64,000 nt of DNA from MWEH01 sp964392385 (GTDB taxonomy: Bacteria; Bacillota; Clostridia; Christensenellales; DTU072). Below are positions 17,528 through 26,883 of the stretch, piece after piece. Below the pieces are notes generated by a model. The model was given only the letters and a program-made list of their open reading frames with translations, ran no database searches and was not told the DNA's origin. The stretch is from the NCBI GenBank assembly GCA_964392385.1, contig CAYMPR010000001.1, positions 1 through 64,000 on the forward strand, written 5' to 3'. Position 1 is the stretch's first letter. The number at the start of each line of letters is the position of its first letter. A program made the translations under genes and the position numbers.

Positions 17528-18675
17528 GCAATAAATTATATAATTTAATTATTGATACCACTACGGATAAACTCTTAATTATTCTTTTTAATGATTCATT
17601 TAAAGATATTTATATAGGCGCAGATAAAAGCAGAAGACATGCTGCATCATTGCTGGAAATAATTAATAATTTGTTTCAAAAATACGATATATCAAAAGAT
17701 GACCATTTCGTAATAGGGGTAGTGGTTGGCCCAGGCTCATTTACTGGTATAAGAGTAGGAGTTGCTTCAGCTAATGCGCTCGCTAAAGCTTTTTCATCAA
17801 AAGTAATTGAGCTTAATGCTCTAGATATTATCTTGGGCGATATAGATAGAGGGATATCTTTGATACCCTGCAAAAACTCAAATTATTATGCACTTATTAG
17901 GTATAATGATCTCAATACTTATTCGTTCACTAACGATAACGAATTGAAAGAACTTAAAAAAGAATATAGTATATATTATTATTCAGATAACTATATCGAT
18001 AATGCAATAAAAATATTTAATAATAAGTTTCTTTATGGCAAGACCTCTAAGTATGCTATCCCATTTTACATAAGAGAGACATCTGCAGAAAGAAAAATGG
18101 ATCAATGTGAAAAAACTAGCAGCGAAATATCTACAGAAAGAATAAATGCGACTAATATATCCCAACAAGCTAATTTAAATCACAAAAACAGTGAGGAAAC
18201 ACCCAAACTGCAAGAGGAACATATTAATTATGAGATACTTTTCGCTAATGCCTCAAATCTCAACGAAATATTTGATATAGAGAATTCCTGTTTTGATGCA
18301 CCTTGGAGCATAAGATTAATTAAAGAAGAAATAGAGGTATTAAATGGGCAAACTATACTATTAAAGAATAAAAAATCAGGGGAAATAATAGGATATGCTT
18401 GTTATAGAATAGTAGATAATGATTCTGAGTTAATGCGAATTGCTATAAAGAAAAACTTCAGAGATAAAGGTCTTGGGCATTTGTTGCTTGATGAAGTTAT
18501 AAGGTTAGTTAAGATTAAAGGTGCAAAAAAACTCAACCTCGAAGTTGCATCTATCAACGCTCCCGCAATAAAACTATATGAAAAGCACTTATTTAAAAAA
18601 GAGGGGGTAAGAAAAAATTACTATGGTTTAGGAATAGATGGTCTGCTTTTTAGTAGATTCTTGGATAAAGAATAA
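17524..18675 (+). CDS. tsaB: TsaB-RimI fusion: t6A synthesis scaffold with GNAT acetyltransferase
   Basis: Residues 1 to about 190 are the TsaB pseudo-kinase fold (IIDTTTDKLLIILF; GVVVGPGSFTGIRVG), which scaffolds TsaD/TsaE. A polar linker (about 190-235) leads to a complete GNAT domain like RimI, the ribosomal-protein or broader N-alpha acetyltransferase: 'ENSCFDAPWSIRLIKEE', acetyl-CoA loop FRDKGLGHLLL, 'LEVASINAPAIKLYEK'. The two genes are usually separate neighbours; here one frame covers both. tsaD is not in the window. It ends a co-directional run and converges on rqcH. Confidence 0.92.
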   Translation: MSNKLYNLIIDTTTDKLLIILFNDSFKDIYIGADKSRRHAASLLEIINNLFQKYDISKDDHFVIGVVVGPGSFTGIRVGVASANALAKAFSSKVIELNALDIILGDIDRGISLIPCKNSNYYALIRYNDLNTYSFTNDNELKELKKEYSIYYYSDNYIDNAIKIFNNKFLYGKTSKYAIPFYIRETSAERKMDQCEKTSSEISTERINATNISQQANLNHKNSEETPKLQEEHINYEILFANASNLNEIFDIENSCFDAPWSIRLIKEEIEVLNGQTILLKNKKSGEIIGYACYRIVDNDSELMRIAIKKNFRDKGLGHLLLDEVIRLVKIKGAKKLNLEVASINAPAIKLYEKHLFKKEGVRKNYYGLGIDGLLFSRFLDKE

Positions 18676-18847
18676 AACAAAATATTTTTATTAATTTTTT
18701 AAAATTTTTTCGAAAACGTATTAAAATCTCAAAATTCAATTTATTTTTTATCGTCTTGACAATAAACTGGTTTTAGAAGGTTAAGATTATGTTAAGAAAA
18801 AAAGAAAGTAGGTTTAGAAGGTAAAAGCAACTAATCTTTGAAACACA

Positions 18848-20476
18848 TCAAGGTGAAATAGTAGAGGAAGGGCAGATTGGAACCACGGTTAAGGTTTTAA
18901 AATTGCTATATTTTACTAAACCAGGCTTATCTCCACGCCTTATGTATTTAATGTTAGTATAATCAACATTAATTTTTGTTTCCATTCTTCCATTAGAGTA
19001 ATATCCAGCAAATGACGCAGCTTTTTCAATAATATCCATAGGAACAGAAGAATTGTTGCTCTTTATTAATACATGTGAGCCATGAAATTTTTGAGCATGT
19101 AACCATATATCGTTTGGATTTGAATGATGGAAAGTAATTTCATCGTTTTGATAATTATTCTTACCTATTAATATAATAAAGCTATCTATAGTGAGTTTAA
19201 TGAAGTTTTCTTTGGCTTTTTTAACAACAGAAGGGTTATTTTTATTAACTTTTAATCCAGAGATTTTCCCATAATTAATTGTAAGTTCGTTAATAATACA
19301 TTCTAAATCATTGTTTTGTGTGAATATAGATAAATGTGCAATAAGAGATAAAAGATGGTCGATATTAGACTGAACTTTCGGTATTTCAGTTTTGGAATAT
19401 TCAATAGAGTTTTTCATCTTGGCGTACTTTTTATATTTTATATTAAGGTTTTCAGAGGGAGACAAATTTGGATCAATAGGGATATCTACATAACTACCTT
19501 CGTTAAAATAATCATCACATGAAATCGTTGAGCAATTAGGTTGAATGCGGAAAAGATTGCATTTTAAAATATCTGCTTGTTGATATAATATATTCAATTC
19601 TTGAATTTGCGAGGATATCTTATTGAGTTGTTCTAGGCGATTAGTATATGATAAAAGAATGTGGTTAACATGTTTTAAAATAATAGCGAAAAGTGAGTTA
19701 TTTTGACGTATTGACAAATTATCGCGATAAAAGAGTTCTATGCATTCGGCTAAAGAAGAATAGTGCTTCCAGCTCATCTCATCAGTTAGTTGAATACTTT
19801 TGTATGGGAAAGCAAAAAAATCTACAACTTTATTGTTTTGTAATAAAACGCATGGAGATAAAAAATCATAGTTAAAAATAGAAAATATATTATCTATCGA
19901 ATTAGTTTTAAGGAGCAAAGAGAGGTACTCTTCTCTTGAGGATTTTCCGAGTTTCCACATCGGAGAAGAGGAAGTTTTTAAATTAATGTTTGGCAATTCA
20001 TATTTTACGGAAGGCATTATTAAACGATCAGAAGAATTATTTAACTTTAATGCATTGAGTATAATGAGTTTAGCGTCTGTAATAATTAGATTATCTTTTT
20101 TGCCGATAATTTCAAAAAACAGAGAAAATACTTCCTCATCAAAGAGCTCGTTTTTTTGTAAAAACTCTAGCTTTATAATTCTATCGCTATCACACATACT
20201 TATATTAAACAATTTTGCCCCATATAAATGTTTCCTAAGAGACATAATAAAACCGTTAGGGTTTGGATCCTTTTCAAAGGAATTTTGTTGTGATAGGAAA
20301 AGAATTGGTAACAAATTAGAAAATGAAAAAATAATAGATATTGATTTTTGGCCATTATTAAGTAAAAAAACGATTGTTTTTTCGTTGGAAGAATAAATGC
20401 TATTAACCTTGCACCCCAAGCAATTAAGGCGTATTTCTTCTACAATATATTCAAGAGTAAAATAATCATTAGGCAT
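18848..20476 (-). CDS. rqcH: Ribosome quality control protein RqcH (NFACT family)
   Basis: This is the bacterial NEMF/Rqc2 homologue, which binds stalled 50S-peptidyl-tRNA and adds C-terminal alanine tails. Domains in order: NFACT-N (1-180, with the D98-R99 pair of CDSDRIIKLEF needed for tRNA binding), HhH and a coiled-coil arm (about 270-410), and NFACT-R at the C-terminus (NDIWLHAQKFHGSHVLIK). Length (542) is slightly short for the family. It is the only protein gene on the minus strand. No Shine-Dalgarno is visible, and a double TATAAT lies just upstream of the ATG, so the message may be leaderless. Confidence 0.93.
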   Translation of the reverse strand: MPNDYFTLEYIVEEIRLNCLGCKVNSIYSSNEKTIVFLLNNGQKSISIIFSFSNLLPILFLSQQNSFEKDPNPNGFIMSLRKHLYGAKLFNISMCDSDRIIKLEFLQKNELFDEEVFSLFFEIIGKKDNLIITDAKLIILNALKLNNSSDRLIMPSVKYELPNINLKTSSSPMWKLGKSSREEYLSLLLKTNSIDNIFSIFNYDFLSPCVLLQNNKVVDFFAFPYKSIQLTDEMSWKHYSSLAECIELFYRDNLSIRQNNSLFAIILKHVNHILLSYTNRLEQLNKISSQIQELNILYQQADILKCNLFRIQPNCSTISCDDYFNEGSYVDIPIDPNLSPSENLNIKYKKYAKMKNSIEYSKTEIPKVQSNIDHLLSLIAHLSIFTQNNDLECIINELTINYGKISGLKVNKNNPSVVKKAKENFIKLTIDSFIILIGKNNYQNDEITFHHSNPNDIWLHAQKFHGSHVLIKSNNSSVPMDIIEKAASFAGYYSNGRMETKINVDYTNIKYIRRGDKPGLVKYSNFKTLTVVPICPSSTISP

Positions 20477-20512
20477 GTATTATATTATATCTTATGATTA
20501 GTGTTTTATCCA

Positions 20513-20541
20513 TTGATTTTAAATTTTTCTTGTGATACTAT
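20513..20541 (+). promoter_or_regulatory. Promoter of tig-clpP-clpX
   Basis: TTGATT (20513-20518), 17-base spacer, TACTAT (20536-20541), 37 bases before the tig ATG and divergent from rqcH. Confidence 0.6.
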
Positions 20542-20577
20542 ATCTAGGCAAGTTTTTGGAATCGGGAGGTTATCAAA

Positions 20578-21864
20578 ATGGAATATTCATTACAAAAATT
20601 AGGTGGTTCAAAAGTTGAAATTGCTTTCAGTATCGGAAAAGAAGAATGGAATGAATGCATAAATCAAACATTTGAAAAAAATAAGCATAAATATAAAATA
20701 GAGGGATTTAGATCTGGCAAAGTACCATTTAAGCTACTTGTTAATAGATATGGTATTGAGATTTTTTATGAAGATGCTATGGATTATGCTCTTAATCACT
20801 ATTATGGCGAGATATTAAAAAAAGAGGAAAGCCTAGAAGTAATTGAACAACCAGAGATAGATGTTAAAACTGTTGGGGAAGATGGAATTAGTGCTGTTTT
20901 TACCGTGTCAGTTTACCCTGAAGTTGTGCTTGGACAGTATAAAGACATTGAATTAAACAAGATTAATGTTTCTGTTACAGATGAGCAGATACAAGCTGAG
21001 ATTGATAAGGCAAGAGAATCGCACGCAAGATGGATTGATATTTCCAACCGTGCAGTAAAAAAGGGCGATAAGATTACTTTAGATTATAGCGGATCAGTAG
21101 ATGGTGTCTTATTTGATGGTGGCACAGCGGAAAAAGCCACATTAGATATTGGCTCAGGTCAGTTCATACCAGGATTTGAGGATCAATTAGTCGATGTCTC
21201 GATAGGAGAAGAAAAAGATGTTTTAGTTACCTTTCCTGAAGAGTATCAAAGCAAGGAACTCGCTGGCAAAAAAGCAGTATTTAAATGTAAGGTTCATGAA
21301 ATTAAAGAGAAACAACTACCAGAAATTGATGATGAGTTTGCAAAGGATTTAGGTGAATTTGATAATCTTGAACAATACAAGAACAGTATAAAACAAGGAT
21401 TGGAATTAAAAGCTCAAGAAAAGGCTAAATTTGATGAGGAAAATCTATTAATAGAAAAAATTACAAGCACAACTCAAATCGATGTTCCTGATGTTTTAGT
21501 AAAACAAGAAGTTGAGAGAATGATTAATGATTTTTCTGTTAGAATGTCATATTCTGGAATTAAATTTGAAGACTATTTAAAATATATCGGATCAGACTTG
21601 GAGAAATTCAAAGAAGAGCATAAGATAGAGGCTTTAGAATCAGTAAAAGCTAGGCTTGTTTTAGAAGCAATTATTAGAAAAGAAAACATATCGGTCGAAA
21701 AAGAAGAAGTAGATAGTGAAGTCCAAAAAATTGCTGAACAAGAAGGGAAGGACATAGAAACTGTTAAAAAAGATTTAAAAGAAAATCAAATCTCAAGAAT
21801 AATGAATAAAATAATAGGCGATAAGCTTTTCGATTTTCTACGTAAAAACAATAAATTTAAATAA
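20578..21864 (+). CDS. tig: Trigger factor
   Basis: A ribosome-bound chaperone and peptidyl-prolyl isomerase. Ribosome-binding domain with the signature FRSGKVPFKLL (E. coli GFRKGKVP) at about residues 45-55, FKBP-type PPIase domain (about 160-245, 'GDKITLDYSGSVDGVLFDGG'), then the helical C-terminal arms. Length 428 is typical. GGGAGG lies 9 bases before the ATG. First gene of a protein-quality block with clpP and clpX; no lon gene follows clpX. Confidence 0.97.
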   Translation: MEYSLQKLGGSKVEIAFSIGKEEWNECINQTFEKNKHKYKIEGFRSGKVPFKLLVNRYGIEIFYEDAMDYALNHYYGEILKKEESLEVIEQPEIDVKTVGEDGISAVFTVSVYPEVVLGQYKDIELNKINVSVTDEQIQAEIDKARESHARWIDISNRAVKKGDKITLDYSGSVDGVLFDGGTAEKATLDIGSGQFIPGFEDQLVDVSIGEEKDVLVTFPEEYQSKELAGKKAVFKCKVHEIKEKQLPEIDDEFAKDLGEFDNLEQYKNSIKQGLELKAQEKAKFDEENLLIEKITSTTQIDVPDVLVKQEVERMINDFSVRMSYSGIKFEDYLKYIGSDLEKFKEEHKIEALESVKARLVLEAIIRKENISVEKEEVDSEVQKIAEQEGKDIETVKKDLKENQISRIMNKIIGDKLFDFLRKNNKFK

Positions 21865-21881
21865 ATACCATTGGAGGTTTT

Positions 21882-22487
21882 ATGGATAATAATTATATGC
21901 CAATTCCGACTGTAATAGAAAAATCCGATAGAGGGACCACTGCTTATGATTTGTATTCAAGGTTACTTGAGGACAGAATTATTTTTCTTACTGGTCCAAT
22001 AGATGATAATGTTGCTAACTTAGTAGTAGGACAATTACTTTTTCTTGAAACAAAAGATCCCGATAAAGATATTTCATTGTACATTAATAGCCCAGGCGGT
22101 TCAATTTCTGCTGGTATGGCAATTTTTGACACAATTAATTATGTAAAATGTGATGTGGTGACGATTTGTGTGGGCCTTGCAGCCTCAATGGCGGCATTTT
22201 TATTGTGTTCGGGTACAAAAGGGAAAAGATATGCTTTACCCAACAGTGAGATAATGATTCATCAGCCTCTTGGTGGAACTGAAGGGCAAGCAAGTGACAT
22301 AATGATAGCTGCAGAACATATAGCAAAATTAAAACAAAAATTAAATAGTATTCTCAGTGAAAGAACTGGGCAACCACTTAGTAGAATAGAGAAGGATACG
22401 GATAGGGATAATTGGTTGACTGCCCTAAATGCCGTAGAATATGGTATTATAGATCAAGTTTATTACACTAGAAAAATTCCAAAATAA
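21882..22487 (+). CDS. clpP: ATP-dependent Clp protease proteolytic subunit
   Basis: A serine protease that forms the tetradecameric barrel fed by ClpX. The catalytic triad is visible: S102 in GLAASMA, H127 in MIHQP, and D176 in the DRDNW segment. The IGG-type handle region and the N-terminal propeptide (MPIPTVIEK start) are normal. TGGAGG precedes the ATG. It lies between tig and clpX, a common Clostridia order. Confidence 0.97.
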   Translation: MDNNYMPIPTVIEKSDRGTTAYDLYSRLLEDRIIFLTGPIDDNVANLVVGQLLFLETKDPDKDISLYINSPGGSISAGMAIFDTINYVKCDVVTICVGLAASMAAFLLCSGTKGKRYALPNSEIMIHQPLGGTEGQASDIMIAAEHIAKLKQKLNSILSERTGQPLSRIEKDTDRDNWLTALNAVEYGIIDQVYYTRKIPK

Positions 22488-22497
22488 TTGAGGAAAG

Positions 22498-23751
22498 ATG
22501 GATAATATTAAAGCAGAATTATTTTGCTCTTTTTGTGGCAAAACTGAAAACGAAGTTGATGATTTGGTAAAATCCGGTCAGGATAATGATTGTTATATAT
22601 GCCTTGATTGTACCAAAAAAGCGCTTGCGATTTTTAATAACAATAAAAAAAATACTCCTGAGATTATTTCATATGGTGTAAATTTGTTATCTCCACAGAA
22701 AATTAAAAAAGAACTAGATCAATATATAATTGGTCAAGATTTAGCAAAGAAAATTCTATCAGTCGCTGTATATAACCACTATAAAAGAGTGCTAGGAAAA
22801 TCATCTGAAGAATATAAGGATGTGTCTTTAGAAAAATCGAATATATTAATGCTCGGACCAACTGGTTCAGGGAAAACACTTCTTGCAAAGACTTTAGCTA
22901 AAATTTTAAATGTACCTTTTGCAATTGCAGATGCTACAACTATGACCGAAGCTGGATATGTTGGCGAAGATGTTGAAAATATGCTCTTAAAACTTTTGCA
23001 GGCAGCTGGTGGAGATGTTGAAAAAGCACAAAGAGGTATTATATATATTGATGAAATAGACAAAATTGCTCGTAAAACCGAAAATGTTAGTATCACTAGA
23101 GATGTTTCTGGAGAGGGAGTTCAGCAAGCTTTGTTGAAAATAATCGAAAGTACAACTGCTAATGTACCTCCGCAAGGTGGAAGAAAACATCCCAATCAAG
23201 AGTTTATTCAAGTCAACACAACGGATATTTTGTTTATTTGCGGCGGTGCTTTCGTGGGATTGGAAAAAATCGTAGATAAACGTAAAGATAGCTCAAGTAT
23301 TGGCTTTAATGCATCTCTTCATTCTTCGGAAAAAAATTACAGTGTTATGATGCAAGATTTGAGGCCAGAAGATTTAATTAAATACGGCTTAATTCCCGAG
23401 TTTGTTGGTAGAGTCCCTATAAATGCAGTTTTGGATCCTCTCGATGAAGAGGCTTTGGTTAAAATTCTTATTGAGCCTAAAAACGCAATTGTTAAACAAT
23501 ATCAAAAATTGTTAAGTATGGATAATGTTAGTTTAGATTTTGAGGAAGCTGCGGTTAAAGCAGTAGCTAAAAAAGCAATTCAACTTAAAACTGGGGCAAG
23601 AGGATTGAGAACTATTGTCGAAAATGCTATTTTAAATCTTATGTATGATGTGCCTGGTGACAAGGGCATTACGAAGATAATTGTAACTGAAAAAAGCATT
23701 CTAGGTCTTGAGTCGCCCCTTATAATAAGGAAAAACGAAGAGGTTATTTAA
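22498..23751 (+). CDS. clpX: ATP-dependent Clp protease ATPase subunit ClpX
   Basis: An AAA+ unfoldase that delivers substrates to ClpP. Zinc finger CSFCGKTENEV...CYICLDC at residues 10-40, Walker A GPTGSGKT (120-127), Walker B IIYIDEIDKIA, pore loop region GYVGEDVE, sensor II motif GARGLRTIVE. Length 417 is normal. It follows clpP by 10 bases with a GGAAAG ribosome site. Confidence 0.97.
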   Translation: MDNIKAELFCSFCGKTENEVDDLVKSGQDNDCYICLDCTKKALAIFNNNKKNTPEIISYGVNLLSPQKIKKELDQYIIGQDLAKKILSVAVYNHYKRVLGKSSEEYKDVSLEKSNILMLGPTGSGKTLLAKTLAKILNVPFAIADATTMTEAGYVGEDVENMLLKLLQAAGGDVEKAQRGIIYIDEIDKIARKTENVSITRDVSGEGVQQALLKIIESTTANVPPQGGRKHPNQEFIQVNTTDILFICGGAFVGLEKIVDKRKDSSSIGFNASLHSSEKNYSVMMQDLRPEDLIKYGLIPEFVGRVPINAVLDPLDEEALVKILIEPKNAIVKQYQKLLSMDNVSLDFEEAAVKAVAKKAIQLKTGARGLRTIVENAILNLMYDVPGDKGITKIIVTEKSILGLESPLIIRKNEEVI

Positions 23752-23825
23752 TACTCATTATAATTATTCGGTTTTTCTATTGTTTTTTATTATTATTAAG
23801 TTTTTAAATATTATAAAAGGATTTG

Positions 23826-24428
23826 ATGATTATTAATAAGGCAGAATTATATAAAATCATATCTGACAATACGCCGCCACTTAAGCTTAATACCCCTGAA
23901 GTAGCGATGGTAGGTCGGTCAAATGTTGGTAAATCTTCTATTATTAATTATCTGACAGGAGTTTCTAGCCTTGCTAGAACCTCAAAAGAACCTGGAAAAA
24001 CTCAAACTATTAATTATTATATTTGTAACGATGGTGCTTTCTTTTTTGTCGATTTGCCAGGATATGGTTTTGCGAGCATTTCTAAAGAAAAAAAAGAGTC
24101 ATGGGCGAAGATTATCGAAGATTTTTTAGTTTCATACACCAATAAAAAAATTATTCTTCTCTTACTTGACATTCGAAGAGATATAAGCGAGAAAGACTCT
24201 TTAATGGTACAATACTTATATTATATGAGAATCCCTTATACGGTAGTGCTTACAAAAGCTGATACTCTCAAAAAAGAAGAAGTAATAAAAGCAAGAATAA
24301 GAATTTCTAGTCAGCTAAAAATCGGTATAGACAATATTCATGTAGTATCATCCAAGGAAAAAGTGGGCAAGAAGGAATTATTGGATCGTTTAGCGATCCA
24401 AATGGATTTTGTATCATCAAATAAATAA
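23826..24428 (+). CDS. engB: Ribosome biogenesis GTPase EngB (YsxC/YihA)
   Basis: A small GTPase for late 50S assembly. P-loop GRSNVGKSS, switch region TSKEPGKTQTINYY, DLPGYGFA, and the TKAD base motif. Length 200 is normal. ATG 23826 is chosen over the adjacent TTG 23823 because AAAGGA is better spaced. In many Firmicutes lon separates clpX from engB; here only a 74-base AT-rich gap does. Confidence 0.95.
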   Translation: MIINKAELYKIISDNTPPLKLNTPEVAMVGRSNVGKSSIINYLTGVSSLARTSKEPGKTQTINYYICNDGAFFFVDLPGYGFASISKEKKESWAKIIEDFLVSYTNKKIILLLLDIRRDISEKDSLMVQYLYYMRIPYTVVLTKADTLKKEEVIKARIRISSQLKIGIDNIHVVSSKEKVGKKELLDRLAIQMDFVSSNK

Positions 24429-24507
24429 AAGCCTCAATTGGCACAAGATTACCTGATATATTATTTTATATGTATTATTATTAACGTAGTGAAATAAGGC
24501 AGATTTT

Positions 24508-25215
24508 ATGAAAGTTTTTGCGATTAGTGATTTACATTTATCTTTTTCCAATGATAAACCCATGTTTGTCTTTGGCGATATTTGGAACGAACATTGGATA
24601 AAAATTTCCAAAGATTGGGATGAAAAAGTTGAGGAAAATGATATAGTCCTTATTGCTGGCGATATTTCTTGGGCTAGGACTTTAAATGAAGCTCAAAAAG
24701 ATATTTTTGAAATATCAAAAAGACCGGGAATCAAAATTTTCGTACGAGGAAATCATGATTACTGGTGTTCATCAAGTACTGGGCTAGCTAAGATAAGAAT
24801 TGCATTACCTAGTGGAATGCATATAATTAGACATGATGCAATTAAAATTCAAAACTTAGTGATTTGTGGCACAAGAGGCTGGACTGTCCCTGACAGGGGG
24901 GAAAAGCTAACAGATTCTGATAAAAAGATATACGATAGAGAAGTTCTTAGATTGAGGATGAGCTTGGAATCGGCCAAAAAAGTTATGGTTCAGGGCGATA
25001 AGTTGATTGCCATGATTCACTTTCCTCCATTTAATTCAAGTTACGATGAATCAGATTTTACGAAACTATTGCATGAATACAATGTCAATTCTGTTATTTA
25101 TGGCCATTTACATGGTAAAACCAGTAAAGCAACATTGTATTTAAAAATTAATGGTATTGAATATTATTTAACCTCTTGCGATTTGAGAAACAATTTACTG
25201 ACTGAGATTGTTTAA
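24508..25215 (+). CDS. Cytosolic calcineurin-like phosphoesterase (COG1768 type)
   Basis: 235 residues with all five metallophosphoesterase motifs: ISDLHLSF (D-x-H), IAGDISW (GD), RGNHDYW (GNHD), MIHFPPF (H) and YGHLHGK (GHLH). There is no signal peptide, so it is cytosolic, unlike the exported enzyme at 4093. This family is common in Firmicutes and its substrate is unknown. It is a single gene between engB and the division cluster. Confidence 0.85.
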   Translation: MKVFAISDLHLSFSNDKPMFVFGDIWNEHWIKISKDWDEKVEENDIVLIAGDISWARTLNEAQKDIFEISKRPGIKIFVRGNHDYWCSSSTGLAKIRIALPSGMHIIRHDAIKIQNLVICGTRGWTVPDRGEKLTDSDKKIYDREVLRLRMSLESAKKVMVQGDKLIAMIHFPPFNSSYDESDFTKLLHEYNVNSVIYGHLHGKTSKATLYLKINGIEYYLTSCDLRNNLLTEIV

Positions 25216-25341
25216 GCTATTTACGAGTTATCAAGATAATTTTATCTATCGAAAATTAACAATTAAGAATCAACTATTTACTGAGGCGATTTAATTAATT
25301 GTTTTAGGTCTATTTTCCTAGGCTGTAATTATTCCAAGTAA

Positions 25342-25355
25342 AGAACAATTGTTCT
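25342..25355. promoter_or_regulatory. LexA-like 14-bp perfect dyad
   Basis: AGAACAATTGTTCT is a perfect palindrome with the GAAC-N4-GTTC core of the Firmicutes LexA (DinR) box, CGAAC-N4-GTTCG. It lies about 90 bases upstream of the mraZ promoter, in a 278-base intergenic region that otherwise holds only the mraZ promoter elements. Confidence 0.35.
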
Positions 25356-25441
25356 ACTTATCCCTCCAACGGGACTATTTTTGTATTATTTTGGAGAATA
25401 TTCCCAAATCGCTACTAAAAATTGCTTAAAAATAAGGCTTG

Positions 25442-25455
25442 GTGGTTGAAAGTGG
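25442..25455 (+). promoter_or_regulatory. Putative MraZ operator (two GTGG boxes, 10 bp apart)
   Basis: GTGG at 25442-25445 and again at 25452-25455, exactly one helical turn apart; the second is in an AAAGTGG context. MraZ proteins are known to bind GTG(G)-containing direct repeats with 10-bp period in front of their own gene. The boxes flank and overlap the -35 element, which fits autorepression. Confidence 0.6.
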
Positions 25456-25474
25456 AAAAAAATATGCGTATAAT
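25446..25474 (+). promoter_or_regulatory. Promoter of the mraZ division cluster
   Basis: TTGAAA (25446-25451), 17-base spacer, consensus TATAAT (25469-25474), 20 bases before the mraZ ATG. Overlaps the predicted MraZ boxes. Confidence 0.7.
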
Positions 25475-25493
25475 TTAATCAATAGGAGAGCAT

Positions 25494-25928
25494 ATGATAT
25501 TTTTTGGAGAATATAATATTCAATTGGACGAGAAAAACAGGATGAGGATTCCTTCTAAGCTTAGAAGCCTAGTTGGCTCATCAATTTACCTTTTACATGG
25601 GACTGGCGGATGCATATTTGTAATAGATGAAGAGGAATTCCAAAAAATATGTCGTAAATTTGAACTTGTTCCACTCAGCGATTTAAAGGCTCAAGATTCA
25701 ATCCGTAAAATTATGGCTTCCGCATTCATTGCCGAGGAAGATGCCCAGGGTAGATTTATATTACCTAAAAAGGCTAAAGACTACGCTGGAATAGATAAAC
25801 AAATGGCATTTATAGGGGTAAATAATAGAATGGAGATATGGTCAGTGGAGAGATATCAACATTTAAACCAAGATAATGCAGATAGCTTTGATAACCTTGT
25901 CTTAGATTTAAAAGAGTATGGTATATGA
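25494..25928 (+). CDS. mraZ: Transcriptional regulator MraZ
   Basis: Two SpoVT/AbrB-like repeats: residues 1 to about 70 (FFGEYNIQLDEKNRMRIPSK) and about 75-144 (EEDAQGRFILPKKAK), each with the DxxGRhxlP-type signature. MraZ forms a ring that binds GTGG repeats and represses its own operon. AGGAGAG lies ahead of the ATG. Its end overlaps rsmH by four bases (ATGA). Confidence 0.97.
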   Translation: MIFFGEYNIQLDEKNRMRIPSKLRSLVGSSIYLLHGTGGCIFVIDEEEFQKICRKFELVPLSDLKAQDSIRKIMASAFIAEEDAQGRFILPKKAKDYAGIDKQMAFIGVNNRMEIWSVERYQHLNQDNADSFDNLVLDLKEYGI

Positions 25929-26860
25929 TAAACGCCGATATAAAACATATACCAGTATTATATGAAGAGACTATTGAAGGCCTAAATATTGTTCCAAATG
26001 GTATATACATTGATGGCACATTGGGACTTGGAGGACATTCTGCAGGGATTCTAGATAAATTAGATAAAGGTAAATTGCTTTGTTTTGATCTTGACAGCGA
26101 AGCAATCAATTATTCAAAGAGAAGGTTATCGGAATATATAGAAAAAACAATCTACATACACGATGACTTCAAAAATGCACTAAAGCATCTAGATGAACTA
26201 AATATTGAAAAATATAATGGGATATTACTGGACTTAGGCATTTCTTCAATGCAAATTGATACCCCAGAAAGAGGCTTCTCTTATACAAAAGATGGGCAGT
26301 TAGATATGCGAATGGATAAAGGAAGTGGCATTTCGGCTTTTAATATTGTGAATGAATATGGCTTTGAAGATTTGGCGAGAGTGTTTAGAGAATATGGAGA
26401 AGAAAAATACGCAGGAAGAATAGCTGATAAAATAATTGAGGCGAGAAAAAATAAGAAAATCGAAAAAACCTTAGACTTAGCTAACTTAATTAATAGTTGT
26501 TATCCAAGATTCCATGAGGAAGGGAATGCAGCCAAAAGAGTATTTCAAGCATTAAGAATCGAGGTAAATCAAGAGTTAAAAGGACTATATACTTTCATTT
26601 GCGAGGCGGTATTAAGGTTAAAAGTGGGTGGAAGGGCAGTAATAATATCATTCCATTCGCTGGAGGACAGAATAGTAAAACAAGCATTTTCATACCTTGA
26701 AAAAGATTGTATTTGTGATAAAAAATCACCGATATGTACATGTAATAAGAAATCTGAAGTAAGAATTGTAACCAAGAAACCATTAATTGCCAGCTTTGAA
26801 GAAATAATGATTAATCCTAGAGCGAAGAGCGCAAAATTAAGGGTTGTGGAGAGAATATAA
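25925..26860 (+). CDS. rsmH: 16S rRNA m4C1402 methyltransferase
   Basis: RsmH (MraW) signatures: HIPVLYEETIEGL at the N-terminus, SAM motif YIDGTLGLGGHS, 'GILLDLGISSMQID', 'ERGFSYTKDGQLDMRMD', and the C-terminal IISFHSLEDRIVK. N4-methylates C1402 of 16S rRNA. Length 311 is normal. It overlaps mraZ. Confidence 0.97.
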   Translation: MINADIKHIPVLYEETIEGLNIVPNGIYIDGTLGLGGHSAGILDKLDKGKLLCFDLDSEAINYSKRRLSEYIEKTIYIHDDFKNALKHLDELNIEKYNGILLDLGISSMQIDTPERGFSYTKDGQLDMRMDKGSGISAFNIVNEYGFEDLARVFREYGEEKYAGRIADKIIEARKNKKIEKTLDLANLINSCYPRFHEEGNAAKRVFQALRIEVNQELKGLYTFICEAVLRLKVGGRAVIISFHSLEDRIVKQAFSYLEKDCICDKKSPICTCNKKSEVRIVTKKPLIASFEEIMINPRAKSAKLRVVERI

Positions 26861-26883
26861 AAGATCAGGAGGGAATAATAAAT

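Noticed and set aside
18676..18847. Terminator or small RNA between tsaB-rimI and rqcH
   Set aside because: The gap is A/T-rich with a repeated TTTAGAAGGT but I see no stable hairpin with T-tract and no promoter.
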